Assembly: GCF_030272615.1 (NCBI RefSeq)
Contig: NC_081415.1
Location: forward strand, 234,555,303 to 234,619,302
DNA length: 64,000 nt
Source: Cryptomeria japonica
Lineage: Eukaryota > Streptophyta > Pinopsida > Cupressales > Cupressaceae
Direction: 5' to 3'
Shown: positions 30,701 to 43,204 of the stretch, in pieces
Layout: the number at the start of each line of letters is the position of its first letter
Numbering within the stretch: position 1 is the first letter of the stretch
Made by a program: the position numbers and the translations under genes
The notes under the pieces: model-generated
Told to the model about the DNA's origin: nothing
What the model saw: the letters and a program-made list of their open reading frames with translations, nothing else
Databases searched by the model: none

Positions 30701-32664
30701 GCTACTTTAGAGTGTTTGGTAGCAAATCTTATATCAAGAGGAGTGAACATCAGAGCAAGTTTGATGCAAAATGTGATGAGGGAATATTCCACAAAGAGCA
30801 AAGATTTCAAATGTTTCAACAATAGGACTTAGAGAATTATTGAAAGCATCAATGTTAGAGTTGATGAAACCTACGAGAAACCTGAGGAAACTAACAGCGA
30901 GCAAGTGGTAGATGAACCGGTAGTAACCTTCTGGGAACCGGTTGCAAAATAGCCTAGTACTAGTAAAAGTGCTCCTACGCCAGTAGATACTGATGCTGAT
31001 GAAGATGATGATGAAGAAGAAAAGCAAGAGGAGACAACCAAGATCATTCCTAGGTATGTAAAGATGAATCATGATCCAAAGTAGATCATAGCAGATAAGG
31101 ATGCAGGAATTCTTACAAGAAGAAAGGTCAGAGAAAACTCTTGCCTTATCTCTGAATTTGAGCCTAAAACATTCAAAGCAACACATAAAGATGAAGACTG
31201 GATCAAGGCAATGAAAGAGGAGCTTGACCAGATAGAAAAGAATAGTACATGGTCTTTGGTACCCAGACCTGAGCATAAAAATGTCATTGGTACCAAATGG
31301 GTTTTCATAAATAAGTTGAATGAAGATGGCTCAGTGGTTAGAAACAAAGCCAAACTGGTGTGTAAAGGATATGCTCAAGAAGAAGGAGAAGACTATGGAG
31401 AAACCTTTGCTCCAGTAGCCAGATTGGAAGGAGTTTGTATGCTTCTTGCATATGCAGCATTCAAGGGGTTCAAAGTATATCAAATGGATGTAAAATCTAC
31501 ATTCCTAAATGGAATACTAGAAGACGAGGTGTATATAGAGAAACCAAATGTGTTTGCCCTATCAGAAGATAGTGACATGGTGTGTAGGCTACATAAAGCC
31601 TTGTATGGACTAAAGCAGGCACCTAGAGCATGGTATGAACGCTTGCACTCCCATCTTGTGAAGATTGGATTTGAAAGAACAAGTGAAGATAGAAATATCT
31701 ACTTGAAATCATAAGGAGATCAGATTCTAATTTGTGAAGTATTTGTTGATTACATATTTTTTGGTGGAGATGACAAGATGAGTCATGACTTTGCAGATGA
31801 GATGAAGAAGGAATTTGAGATGTCACTTATAGGGGAGATTAAGTTCTTCATTGGACTACAAATTAAACAAATGAAAGATGGAATCTTTATCACTCAATCC
31901 AAGTATGTCAAAGAGGTATTGAAGACCTTTGGCATGGAAGACAACAAATCGATTGGTACACTGATGGTGACCGGTTGTAAATTATCAAAAGAGGATGACT
32001 CAGTGTTGGTAGATGAGAAGGAATACTGATCAATGATTGGTAAGTTGCACTATGTAGTACATAGAAGACCAGACATTACACATGCAGTGGGCATTGCTGC
32101 ACGGTTCTAGAAAACCCCAAGAGAATCCCACTTGGTAGCAGTCAAGCGGATTCTTAGATATCTGAAGGGAACTATTGAATATGGATTATATTATCCATAC
32201 AGTAATGATTTCAACCTGAAAGTGTTTATAGATGTTGATTGGGCTGGTAATGTGGACAACCGGAAGAGAAAAACCGGTGGTGCATTCTTTCTTGGTGGTA
32301 GACTAGTCGCATGGATGAGTAAGAACCAGAGTTGTATATCTAGTCTACAACAAAAGTAGAATATGTTGCAACATTTATGAACTGCACTTAGATAATTTGG
32401 ATGAAGCATGTAATAAATGGCTTGAAAGTTCTTGTATCTGAACCGATAAGTATATTTTGTGACAACACAAGTGGAATTAACATCTCCAAGAATCTGGTTT
32501 TACATGATAGAACCAAGCACTTTGAGCTCAAGTATCATTTCTTGAGGGAGAAGGTTCAAAACAAAGAGGTTGTATTGGAACATGTTTCCAGTAAGGAGCA
32601 GTTAGCAGACATATTCACCAAGGCTCTACTGAAGGCTACCTTTACCTATTTGAGAGGTGAATAA
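30701..32664 (+). pseudogene. Copia reverse transcriptase and RNase H (broken)
   Basis: The RT core is open at 31211-31714 and shows KWVFINKLNEDGSVVRNKAKLV, FAPVARLEG, VYQMDVKSTFLNG and YGLKQAPRAWY. The catalytic motif near 31745 reads FVDYIFFGG, with Tyr in place of the second Asp, which would abolish activity. The connection and RNase H regions follow at 31778-32029 and 32132-32359 (KRILRYLKGT) and 32401-32664 (CDNTSGINISKN, RTKHFELKYHFLREKV, EQLADIFTKAL). Stops lie at 31712, 32027, 32108 and 32357. The final stop at 32662 is the normal pol end. Confidence 0.82.
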
Positions 32665-32883
32665 GGGGTGTTGCCCCTTTAAGAGGTGAACTAAAGGTGT
32701 GTGCTCCACATTAGTCAGGTATTACATTTATATATCATTTTCAGGATTGGTGTGTTGAAGGATGCTACTCCTTAGGGAGAGCAGCATATTGGAAAATAGA
32801 AGTTTATGCCTCCACTTTGGCATTGTTGTCAAAGGGGGAGAAGATGTGAAGCAGAGAGATATCTTTGTATATTGCCATCAATG

Positions 32884-32897
32884 CTAAAGGGGGATAT
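32884..32897 (+). other. Polypurine tract of the copia element
   Basis: CTAAAGGGGGATAT directly precedes the 3' LTR start TGTTGGCATATG. The 32665-32883 stretch between pol and this tract holds no gene. Confidence 0.8.
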
Positions 32898-34434
32898 TGT
32901 TGGCATATGTCCTGAGCATGATGACATGATGATATTGTATGTTGTCATTGATGTCAATATGTTGAAGTATGAATGGGTATATTCAAGAAAGCAAACTGGC
33001 AAGAGAACCGGTATGATGATGTGAACCGATATATATGAAAAGGTGAAGCGGTATATTTGTTCAAGGTGAACCGGTATGTTGGTATGAGAAATGGTATATG
33101 GAAGTTTTGTATCGGGGTTTCATTTGGCATGACTACCGATTGGTAGTCTCAACTTCAGGGTTTCTGGTTGATGCATTCCAAGCTTGTGTGACTCAATCGA
33201 TGACATCTTGTGATGAGTTGGCATTATAATGAAGATCAGATAGTGTTGTGATATCATCCTTGTGCACGTGAAGGATTTCCTTGAGGATCTTGCATGGAGA
33301 TTGATCTTATCTACGTCAAGAATAGGTGAAGTCTCTGTAAATGGTGGAGAACGTGTGATGGGTTATCATCTTCCTGAAGTGGGAAAGAATGAATGTTGGA
33401 GAACGTCTTGAGATATGTTCAAGACTATTGTATTCAATGGAGTATGATTAACAGTTAGGATTAAATGGATTAAATTGTAAAACCTAAATGTTTAGGGTTT
33501 AGGGTTTATGCTACCGACCTATTTGTTTCCTATAATGTTGATGATGTTTTTCATTTTGAGGTTGTTGGAAAATGTTAGGTGTGTATCCCAGTGAGTGATA
33601 CTTGATTCTTTCCAGACCAGAGAAGTGTGTTGATACTTACAAAGTGTGATTACAGAGGAAAATGAGCTAAATTGGATCTGCCTTGGCATTGAGTGCTGTT
33701 ATCAGATCAGTGTATTACTTGTTGACTTCTAACAATCTTAGCAGTTGGAAAATCCCTTAACCGGGTAGCTTTAATAGGATTTTATGTAAATCCTTTAACA
33801 GGGTGACTCAATTCAATGAGTTCTTCAAATCCTCTTGCGAGGTAACCTTTTACAGGGTTCTAACCTTTAACCGGGTATTTAGCCATCCCTTAACTGGGTG
33901 ATCCCTAGTAGGATCAGTTCCTAGCAAAACCTATTGTAATAGTCTTTAACCGAACTAGGCTCCTAACAGAGCAGACTTCAAAAGAGTTTAAGAGTAGTTT
34001 GTGGGTATTCATCCCCACCGTGGTTTTTCCCGGTTAGGTTTCCATGTGAAAAATCAGTGTGTCATGTGTGATGTCTTTCATGTCATGGTTTAGTGTTTTA
34101 TGTCAAACTGGTAAAATATGTTGAACTAGCAGTCATTATATTTCGAACGATAGATTACTTGTTTATGCATAAGGGTGAAGTACTTGTTTATGCATAAGGG
34201 TGAAGTGAAAATGTGGCATTAGATTGTATGGAAAGCTAAGGGTTACTGGTTTATGTCTTTCACATTCTCACTGTGTCTTATCAATAGTACTCTAATTCAA
34301 ATCGGTGTTATTGCTTGCTAGTCAAAGTTCAGTGTTTGCAGTCAAACCAGTTCAGGGAAAGTGTTTTTGCCTATACTGATTCACCCCCCCTCTTAGTACC
34401 AAATTGGTACTAACTGTTCATCATTTATTCATCA
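32898..34434 (+). repeat. 3' LTR of the copia element
   Basis: It runs 1,537 bases from TGTTGGCATATG to ...TTTATTCATCA. It contains several ACCGGT/CCGGTA words, a CACCGTGGTTTTTCCCGG segment near 34016 and the TTCACCCCCCCTCTTAGT segment near 34380. The last two match segments in the LTR at about 2581-3499 and the LTR-like block ending near 35730. Confidence 0.82.
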
Positions 34435-35730
34435 CTAACAACCTATCCACTAGTAAACAAGCTAGAGACAAGAAGAACACAGAGATACCCAGTGACCAAT
34501 TGGGTAAAAAGACTAGTAGCATAAGGCAAACACTGGTAGGTTGCTTTTGGTTGATGACCAAGCTTGAACTGACTAAGTGGACTGTGCTAAAGTGGAAGCC
34601 GACGAAGGATGACATGTAGGATCCAAGTGTCTAAAATGTAGTAGTCATCGAAGTGTGCTTTATTGAGGCAGATGAAGAGTTAGTCAACATTAAATGAAGA
34701 CTGCAAAAATCATGGCTGAGCTGCAGAAGTTTGCAGCTCGATGAAGATCTATGCATGATGTATGATCTCCTTGCTGACCTATAGAAGAAAACTACTGGAA
34801 CTTTAATGGTGATTGACAGAAAGTGATTTATGCTTGCCAAAAATAAAAAAACATGTACATTTAGAAGGAGATATGGCAGTGTAGTGTTGCCTTGTTAGAG
34901 GAGATCGATCTTAGAGGACATATTTGATGAGATTCGATCTGATTCAAGTCTATGAAGAAAACCCTAAGTGCGCTAAAATATGAATCCTTTTTTTGGTGGG
35001 AAAGTAGATAAATAAATATGCAGATCAAAGATTAAAAATGTGATGCCAGTTTAGAGAAGGGGTTGTTCCTAAGCAAACAGAGTGCAGATCAGACTCGGAA
35101 GAGTATTGCACCTAAGTATTTGAAGAACTGATAACAAAGGTGTAACCAGTAAGGAGGTTTAGCAGAGGTTTAACCAGTAGATAACATAGCTAAGAAGAAC
35201 AAGTAAGAAGTCATCCGAGAGTGATAGAGTGAAGAGTAAGTATCAGAGGAAGTTAGCAAAGGCAGAGATTGACCGGTGAGGGATCAATGAGAGTGAATTG
35301 ATAACCAATAGTGAAAGAACTAGTGAAACAGAGAAGAGTTGTAGCTGATAGAGAGAAGTTGAATAGGTATTACAAAGCTCATTTGTAACAAGGTACCTTC
35401 ATTGTAATAAGTTGTTATTTCATTGTGTATCACTGAGTTGGAGCTTGGTGTAGGGGTTGGTGCTCCTTGGCTTGGTGCCCTAAACATTGTAACTGTTGTT
35501 TCATTGTGAGGCTAGATTAGAGTAGTAGACTCCAACAACATTTCTCACTGAGGTTTTTCCCACATTGGGTTTTCCTCGTATATCTGGTGTTCTGAGATGC
35601 ATTCTTTATGTGTTTGATTACTAGTGTCTTCAATGCTATACTATTGCACACACATAGTTGGAAATTGTTTGGAATCACTAATTCACCCCCCTCTCAGTGT
35701 CACATTGTGTTCTACAAACATTACATTTTT
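34435..35730 (+). mobile_element. Further copia LTR-like sequence
   Basis: The 3' part (about 35400-35720) repeats the copia LTR signature: CTCACTGAGGTTTTTCCCACATTGGG near 35548 and AATTCACCCCCCTCTCAGTG near 35680. The 5' boundary is not clear, and the sequence between 34435 and about 34900 has no recognised feature. No complete ORF is supported. Confidence 0.5.
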
Positions 35731-36186
35731 GTGAACCCTACGTCTTACATGCTTGACATTTCAAATCATTGCATAAATTTCATTTACAACTTTAATTTTA
35801 TTGCAAATTTACAAAACTTAGTGGTTAATTCAATCAAAACCCTAATTTAAAAAAAAAACAGAATTGAACTTGTGTCTTGTAAAAATTGCTATCTATTGTT
35901 TTAGATCTGAAAATTGCATTGATTGTCAAAATAAATTTCATCATTGTCTTGTTTAAATTGCAAATCAAATTTACAAAATTAAGAGGTTAATTGTCGAAAC
36001 CCTAATTTTTAAAAATCAATTTGAACTTGTGCAAAACTTGAATTTACATTTAATTTTTAGATTTAGGAATATTTTCAGATTTGTCTTCTTGCCTAAAATT
36101 CAAATTTTCAATTTCCCTCCCTTTTTCAAAATTCAAAATTTTAAAATTCAATGGTTAAGTCCTAAAACCCTAATTTTCAAAATTAA
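35731..36186 (+). repeat. Non-coding stretch with three degenerate ACCCTAATTT units
   Basis: Three related units of about 120-170 bases each end in a GTTAATT...AAACCCTAATTTT segment (near 35825, 35990 and 36150). No gene is seen. The right edge is the truncation of the Athila-like LTR. Confidence 0.5.
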
Positions 36187-37152
36187 TTACTTAAGCAACT
36201 ACTACCAAGTGATAATATTCTGACAAGTGGATAGAAACTACTCTGCCGCTGTGGTTGTAGGAACACACACCGGAACTATTTCGAGTGGCTAGAAGAATAG
36301 ACAAATGCCAAAACAACAACTATTTCAAGATAGAAATTAACTGAAAAACACAAAGGACTAATCACCAAGTGGGCCCCATCGAGTGAGTATATCTAGAACT
36401 TTTTAGATTGCACATGTTAAGCTCAAAATAACATTGATTTCTTTATTCTAAATATACTGTAAAAATAGATAAGTCTAAAAGCTTTGTATTACAAATTCTA
36501 TGGTCATTCTCTTCTATCCCCGAGAGGAGATAGAGACCTTTTATTTATATGGAAACTTATAACAGATTTTGAACTGATCAATCCACATTCCAATAGAGTA
36601 GGCGAAGAGGTTTTATTATACTAAAGAAGAAATCAGCGCAGGAAAACAGAACATTTGTCCTGTAGTTGAGAAGATATAGCATGACTTGCTTCCTAGATCT
36701 AAGCTCCACTAAGAATAGTTATAAATGTCTCATAAACCATTCTGCTGAAGAAATGGTCAAGTGGATTCAATCTTCTTCAATGCTTCTTTTCTTTGATTGG
36801 GTTTGCATCATGGTTGGATGCTTGGTGTTCCTTTAAACTGCCACTTAGTCTTTTCTTCTTCTTTATCAACCTTGTATCATGATGTTAACGTGCACAACAA
36901 ACATGTGTATATACTAATATTAACATGACATAAATTAAACCATACTTAAGATTGATTTAGATGTTTTGCATAGATAAAGCATTTAGAAACCATTATATGA
37001 CAACCTTAAGTATCGGACAAATCAGTTCCAAAAACACTTAAAAGGCATTATCTAGGAGAGTATCCCAATCCAAATATCATCTAAACACAAGACCTAGGAA
37101 GGAATATTATGACAAAAATCTATCAAAATAGAGCCATTATTTAGGGTCATCA
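36187..37152 (-). repeat. 3' LTR (truncated) of the Athila-like element
   Basis: It aligns with about 46053-47014. On the minus strand it begins TGATGACCC at 37152 and is cut at 36187, losing about 260 bases of the end found in the right LTR. Confidence 0.85.
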
Positions 37153-37169
37153 TCTCCCCCTAACCTAAC
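37153..37169 (-). other. Polypurine tract of the Athila-like element
   Basis: The minus strand reads GTTAGGTTAGGGGGAGA directly before the LTR start TGATGACC. Confidence 0.8.
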
Positions 37170-37289
37170 TTTTTCTTTATCCTCCAGCAATAGGAAAATT
37201 ATGAATTCTAGCATTGATTCTGAAATTACCAGGGGTAACCTGCCCAAAACCTCCTACAGAGAAACTCTAGTAGAATCCTTTCATCTTTT

Positions 37290-39600
37290 CTAGTCACATC
37301 CACCTGGTGCATTCTGTTGCTTCACTATATGGTGGATCACTATCCCTGAATCCCATTAGTGGCCATAGGAGGATTGGAGGCTGAAAACTGAGAGGCAACC
37401 AATGTCTTCCTTTCATTCTTCCCAAGTGTATATATTTGGGTGCTCTCTTTAGTGTTGCATGATACTTTTGTAAGGAGTGTGGCTCAAATTGCTTCAACTC
37501 ATCTAGTAGGATATTCCAATGCTGGAACAAATGTCCTATTGCTACCAGTCCTTCTCTTGTAGCCATTTTATCATATTCCTTATATACTTCTTCTCTTAAG
37601 GGCATAATGTCTTTCTCAAAATCTGGTTGATATACAATCTTTTTCCAGTCAAAAGAAAGTCCTCTTGGCTCTCTTGATTCAACCCTTAATGGCAGTGAAA
37701 GATCAAGTTCTTCCTTTCTATGTATCTAGAATTTCTCTCCTCTTCCAATTTTGTTTTGCACCCATGACATGAGAGCTCTCAACTGGATATCTCCAATGTA
37801 AAGGAGAGGGTTCCAATCAACATCATTAGGAACAACGTAATTATGTAAATAAAATTCATAGATCAGATTCTTAATGGTTGTAGGAGATGTTTGATAAACA
37901 TGATAGAATTCCTCAGGTGCCTACAATGAGGGACTTAGATCCCTAACAATTCTCATCATCTAGAAACAAATATGTTTTTCCTTTAAATAAAGAGAGTAAA
38001 CCCGAGGAGGTGCTCAACATTGCATTAGCTGTGGTACCATAGTGGTTACCATTTCCATCTTAGTTTTAAGCTGAGCAATCTCCTCATATTTTTGCTCAAT
38101 AATGTTCTTTTGCTAGTTAATTATCCTCTGCATTTTTTCTTTCTCCAATTCCCATTCCTAGTAAAGGGCAAGTGCCACTGCATGACTAGTAAGATAAGTT
38201 GGTGTCCTATGAATAGGTACCCTAGGCTTCATCTTTTCAACTCTTCTTTCTGCTTCAATAACTTGTTCTGCGATGAATGCTAAACTATCCAGCCTATCAA
38301 AACCTACTTCTTCCTGCAGTTGCTCATGAAGGTTCTATAGCTCTTCTTCTTTATCTTTTTCTTCTTCCCTTAGGAGTTTGTTAGGTGGAGAAGAAGGAAA
38401 ATCATTATGGGGTGGACTGTGTGGCTCTTGTTCTAGAGAATCAACCAAAATGGTGACATTTGGCTCCACTGATTTTTCCTGATCTTTAAGATTTTTTTGA
38501 AGCCTATCGCTGCTTCTCTGAGATTTTCCTTTAGTTGCTATAGGACTCCTTCCTATAGCTAATTCCTCAGATACTTTAGTGGTTGCAAGAGAAACCATTT
38601 TTGTGACTTTCCTTTTGTTGGAAACAGGAGAGGGTAAATCCCCACTTTTACTTTTCTCCTCCTTTTCTATGTCAATTTGTTTCCCTTTGCCTTTTTACTT
38701 TTGTGTAGGAGCCCTAATTTTCATTAGGCTTTGAGAAGGAAACCCTACTGAAGCTTCTTCTTGTAAGGGTTCCTCTACTTTAGGAACATTTTGCTCTGGC
38801 GATATGCTGGAGGATGAGGGTTCAATAGGGGAACTAGGTTTTTCAAGATTTTCAAGGTTTTCCCACTCTTGAGATGGAAGTAGTTCCACTGGACCCACAT
38901 TATCTACCCTAAATCTTCTAACTTCCACAAATTCATTCCAAGACATTGGAGAGACATCCCTTAAAGATATTTCAACCAACAACTTAATCAAACAATGATG
39001 AGAAACAAAGTGAGGCCTACCTTTCCGGGTTTTATGTTGTGCTTATGAAAAGAAGATTGTAGAATCTATTCGAAACATTCATCCTTCTCCTCTGGTGCAG
39101 ATGACTCAAAAGCTTGAAATGATGGGAATGTAGACATGAGAATCTGCCTTCACAAGTTAAATACTTCAAGACATACAATGCTACTGCTCTCCATTTGGGC
39201 GGAAGATATTCTCATCTAGCTCCCTGTCTGTCTATTACCAAAGGTGGGTCTCCCTGTCGTGTAAACTTGGCTCTTGTACTATGTGCATCCTTAGATTCAG
39301 GGTATTTTTCTCCATTTGTTGGCAACCCAATTACTTCTATAATTTGTTCCTCTATCACCACAACTCTCAACCCTTTTACGCGGGCTTCTCCATCTGCAAA
39401 TGTGTGGGTAAATTCCCTTGCAATTTTCTCATTAAACTCAGTCAGCTTAAGAAAATAATCCAGCCACCCACTATTGTGGAATACTGGCTCACACTATTGG
39501 TCTTGAAGAAGGATTTCATGAACTATCGGTTCATGATGAATAGGTGGACCACCCATTGTAGCAATAATATTCTCAACTCACCAATGGCATAAATTTGCCC
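37290..39600 (-). pseudogene. Extra sense frame downstream of integrase (decayed)
   Basis: The position between integrase and the 3' LTR is where Athila elements carry an extra, sometimes called env-like, frame; similarity to a viral env is not seen here. Pieces read right to left. Near 39590-39060 there is GWLDYFLKLTEFNEKIAREF and a VIEEQIIEVIGLP segment, which resembles plant transposon-associated proteins. Then 38991-38695 (VEISLRDVSPMSWNEFVEV and a Pro/Ser/Glu-rich tail), 38598-38335 and 37605-37294 (GRMKGRHWLPLSFQ) follow. Many stops and frameshifts separate them. The general plan (folded N-terminal half, then an acidic Pro/Ser segment, then helical) recalls the frame at 59800-63436, but homology was not shown. 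Confidence 0.45.
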
Positions 39601-40290
39601 AATTCTACAATTGAAATATACTTAATATGCTCTTATTTGGTCGGAACCCAACTACAATTCTAAAATTACTCTAGGCAGATAAAAGGACAGAGTACAAAAT
39701 ATCACCTCAAACCAAAAATTTGAAAATTTTAACCTCGATCTATGATGACATAAGAATTATCTGCTAGAATAATTCACATCATACTTCCCCCCCCAACCTA
39801 AGGTTTAACAGGCGTCCACACATGCAGAGGATGATTGAAAAGGACACTATGCAAATATCATAATGATAGTTAATATGGTTTAATTATACACATGTAACAA
39901 AAAGAAAAATACACACAAGCGTACTTGACATCATGTAATAATGACTGTAGCTGAAGAAGTTTATTATATAGGACATTGAGTCTCCATGCATGGAAAGCGA
40001 GATGGAAATGAATGAAGGAAGTGGAAGGAAATGAGTGAATGCAGAAATGGAATATTTATTGCGCAAAAATGTACTTCCACTAAACATGGAAGTATTTATT
40101 ATGAGCATGCAACACGGATTTAGGATGAACAGGTAATAGCAAAGTCGTCGCCTATTGCTGCAGGAATTTCAAGATTTTTTGGTGTGGAAAACTATTGTAG
40201 GAATTCGTCCTTGTTAAGAGGTTTGTGGTAGAGTCGCAGATGATGACCATTTACTAACAATTTGAATTTGATAGGATCAATTGTGGATAA
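39601..40290 (-). other. Spacer between integrase and extra frame, with internal G-tract
   Basis: No gene is supported. The minus strand has a run of nine G near 39786 (TTAGGTTGGGGGGGGGAAG), which could be an internal polypurine tract, as reported after pol in related lineages. This is tentative. Confidence 0.4.
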
Positions 40291-41453
40291 TCATACACCA
40301 TTAGAGAATGTTTCAATTACCTCATAAGGTCCTAACCAACATGTTTGCAATTTTCCCAAATTGTCTTTATACCTTGAATCATAGAGAAGGGCCAAATCAC
40401 CTGGCTTGAATGATTTGTCTTTTATATAGTGATCATGCCACTTCATGAGTTGATTTTGAATTGTTTCTATGTGTTGCAGGGTTGACTTTATGATTTCATC
40501 TAAGGCATTACGCTGTAGGAGCCTTTCCTGTTGTGTTACAAAAAGAGTCATATCCAAGGCAATGGCTGTTCTCAGGGTTTTATGCTTAAATTCCACAAGC
40601 ATCATAGCTTTTGTCCCATACACCATTTAGAAGGGTGTAAACCCTGTTGTGGTTTTCCAAGTGGTTTGATAAGCCCATACTGCTTCAAATAACCTTCTAC
40701 ACCAATCCTTACGGTTAATAGTTCCCTATTAGTGATATCTGCTTGTCCATTCACCTGGGGATGGTATGGAGTGGAATTTTTGTGCCTTATATTATATTCT
40801 TTAACCAGTGTGGTGGTTAAAGTGGAAGTGAATTGTGCCCCTTGATTTGTCACAATCTCTCTGGGAATTCCATACCGAGTAAAGATCTCTTCATATAAAA
40901 ATTATGCTACCTTATTATCCGTGACATGCTTGAATGCTTTAACCTCAACCGACTTTGTGACATAGTCGGTACATACAAGAATGAATGAACAACCATTTGA
41001 TGATGGATAAATTGGCCCAACAAAGTCTAAGCCCCATTTGTCAAATGGTGTAACAACCACTTGTGGATGTAAAGGCATTTCATCAGATTGAGTTGGTCTT
41101 CCCATTTGCTAACATCTGTCACATTTCCTGGTATATTTGACTGCATGCTTGGGCAAAGTTGGCCAATAATACCCTGTAGTCAGTATCTTGAGAGTTGTTC
41201 TCTTGGCATCAAAGTCACCTGCAGAAGGCTCATCATGACAGAAATGAAGGATATCATAAGTTTCATCTTCTCTAACACATTGCCTCATAACTTGATCTAT
41301 ATATAATAAGCAATCTGGTATCCATGAAAAGTTGAAACTCTTTTCTACCAACAATCTTTTTTCCTTTGGCGAGAAATGAGGAGGGATATTGTTAGCTATT
41401 AAGTAGTTAGCTATGTTATCATACCATGGAATGTTCACATTAATTGAAAACAA
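40291..41453 (-). pseudogene. Athila-like integrase (broken)
   Basis: The zinc-binding domain is at 41453-41109 (CHDEPSAGDF...GYYWPTLPKHAVKYTRKCDRC). The catalytic core follows with KWGLDFVGPIYP near 41030, an Asp-to-Asn-like NQGAQF near 40850 and the NGQADITN region near 40735, where Glu is replaced by Asp or lost. The C-terminal part at 40626-40291 contains FKPGDLALLYDSR and LGPYEVIETF. A stop after 41109 and frame changes near 40905 and 40610 break it. Confidence 0.8.
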
Positions 41454-41513
41454 ATGCTCATTTGGAAAAGAATCATCAATGGCTTAAGGACTGTCTGGTG
41501 TTTGAATTCTGGA

Positions 41514-42680
41514 CTAAAAATTTGCCACTACATTTGCTTTTCCTGGCTTGTCTATGATAGTGATGTCAAATTCCTGTATTAATAACAACCATCTTGCCAA
41601 CCTACCTATAATGTAACTTTTATTCATAAGGTACCTGATGACTGCATGATTAGTATGCACAAAGATTTGATAACCAGTAATATAGCATTTGAATTTATTG
41701 AGGGCATAGATAACAACTAACATTTCCTTTTCAGTGACAGTATAATTTAGCTCTAGTCCTTTCAAATTTTTGCTGATATAGTAAATCGCATTCTCTAAAA
41801 CTCCTTGCTTATGCACCAAAACTTTTCCTATTGCAAAATCCGATGCATCTGTATGAATGTGAAAAGGAAGAGACCAATTAGGTCCTTTAAGCACAATGAC
41901 CTGGGTTAAGGCTCCTTTAAGTTTAGAAAATGCCTCTTCACATGTTACTATCCATTCAAACACAACATCTTTTGTTAAGAGAGAATACAGAGGTCCAACC
42001 ATCTTACTGAAGTCCTTGATAAATCTCCTATAGTACCCTACATGGCCTAAAAAACTTCTTACATCCTTTTGTTTTTCAGGGGCAAAAAGACCAAGTATTA
42101 TGTCAATTTTGTTTGGATCAACTTGAATACCTGATTGAGAAATACAATGCCCCGACACTATTCCTTCTTGCATCATCATGAAGCATTTTTGAGTGTTTAG
42201 GGATAAATTAAGATCCAAAAATGTTGGTCCTCACAATGCTGCAACACTTTGGTAAGATTTTGCAATGCTTCCTTAAAGGTGGCTCCATAAGCAGTAAAAT
42301 CATCCATGTAAATTTCCATAGAATCATGGGATATATCTGAGAATATACTGAGGACAACCCTTTGAAAGGTTGTAGGAACATTACATAGACCAAAAGGGAG
42401 AACTGAATAGGCATATGTTCCCCAAGGGCAAGTGAAGGTGGTCTTTTCCTGGTCTTTGGGAGCTATTATGATCTGATTATAAGCACTAAGCCCATCCAAG
42501 AATGAAAAGTATTGATTACTTGCTAGAGAATCTAATACTTGATCTATGAATGGAAGTGGAAATTGATCCTTTTTGGTAGCAGTGTTGAGCTCCCTATAGT
42601 CCACACAAACTCTCCATTTTCCTCCTTTCTTTGGAACTATAACAAGGGGAGAAACCCATTGACTATCTAAAATAGGGTAA
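41514..42680 (-). pseudogene. Athila-like reverse transcriptase and RNase H (broken)
   Basis: RT is at 42604-42197 with MDYRELNTATKKDQFPLPFIDQ, FLDGLSAYNQI and SVLPFGLCN. The catalytic YMDD is at 42299-42310. A frameshift near 42210 moves the frame to 42218-41514, which holds the YRRFIKDFSK segment and an RNase H domain with THTDASDFAIGKVL-like and ELNYTVTEKEMLVVIYAL sequence. The RT catalytic pair is intact; frameshifts inactivate it. Confidence 0.82.
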
Positions 42681-43204
42681 ATGAATCCTACATTAAGAAA
42701 CTTTTATAGTTCCTCCTTAACTATTTCACTTAGTGCGGGATTAATCCTTCGTTGAGGTTATCTAATTGGTTTACAATCTTCTCTGATATAAATTTTGTGG
42801 GTACACAATGTAGGATTCAATCCCTTCATGTCATGATAATCTCATGCGAAGTCTTGTTTTTGGGCTTTGAGTAATTCTATTAATGACAACTTTTGGTTTC
42901 CTATAAGTTGACTATTGACATTCAGATTCCTTCCTAGAGAAAACTCTACTTGAGGGACTGACTCAACTTTAGATATTTTAGATAAACAAGAGGTTTGGAT
43001 TTCCTATGGTAATAAGGTATGAAAGATGTTTGTGGCTGTAAGAGAATCTAAAGAGCTTGTAGACGGAAGAAGTGTATGCAAAGGACTTGTTGGTATACCA
43101 GATGACTATTGAGCTACTCCATAATGATTTCCTATGATGTTAGAGAGTACTGTATCGTCTCCTTGGAGTTCTATGAATGGTTCCCTAGTTAACATCATTA
43201 TTTG

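Larger units (their letters stand above)
28664..34434 (+). mobile_element. SIRE-like Ty1/copia retrotransposon, 5' LTR almost lost
   Basis: Order is primer site (28694-28705), gag, protease, integrase, RT, RNase H, polypurine tract and a complete 3' LTR (32898-34434). Integrase before RT defines Ty1/copia. The pol sequence (for example GYAQEEGEDYGETFAPVARLEG) resembles the SIRE/Maximus group, a tentative placement. Only about 27 bases of the 5' LTR remain (28665-28691, ending ATTCATCA, as in the 3' LTR end). Several stops and one active-site change show that it is inactive. Confidence 0.82.

Noticed and set aside
30734-31353. Minus-strand frames of 94-180 codons over the copia pol
   Set aside because: They are antisense shadows of integrase/RT sequence.
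42216-42234. CCAAAAATGTTGGTCCTCA also present at the Athila LTR/primer junction (45783)
   Set aside because: The copy at 42216 lies in the RT coding region at a frameshift; it may be chance or a tiny repair patch, and there is not enough to call an element end.
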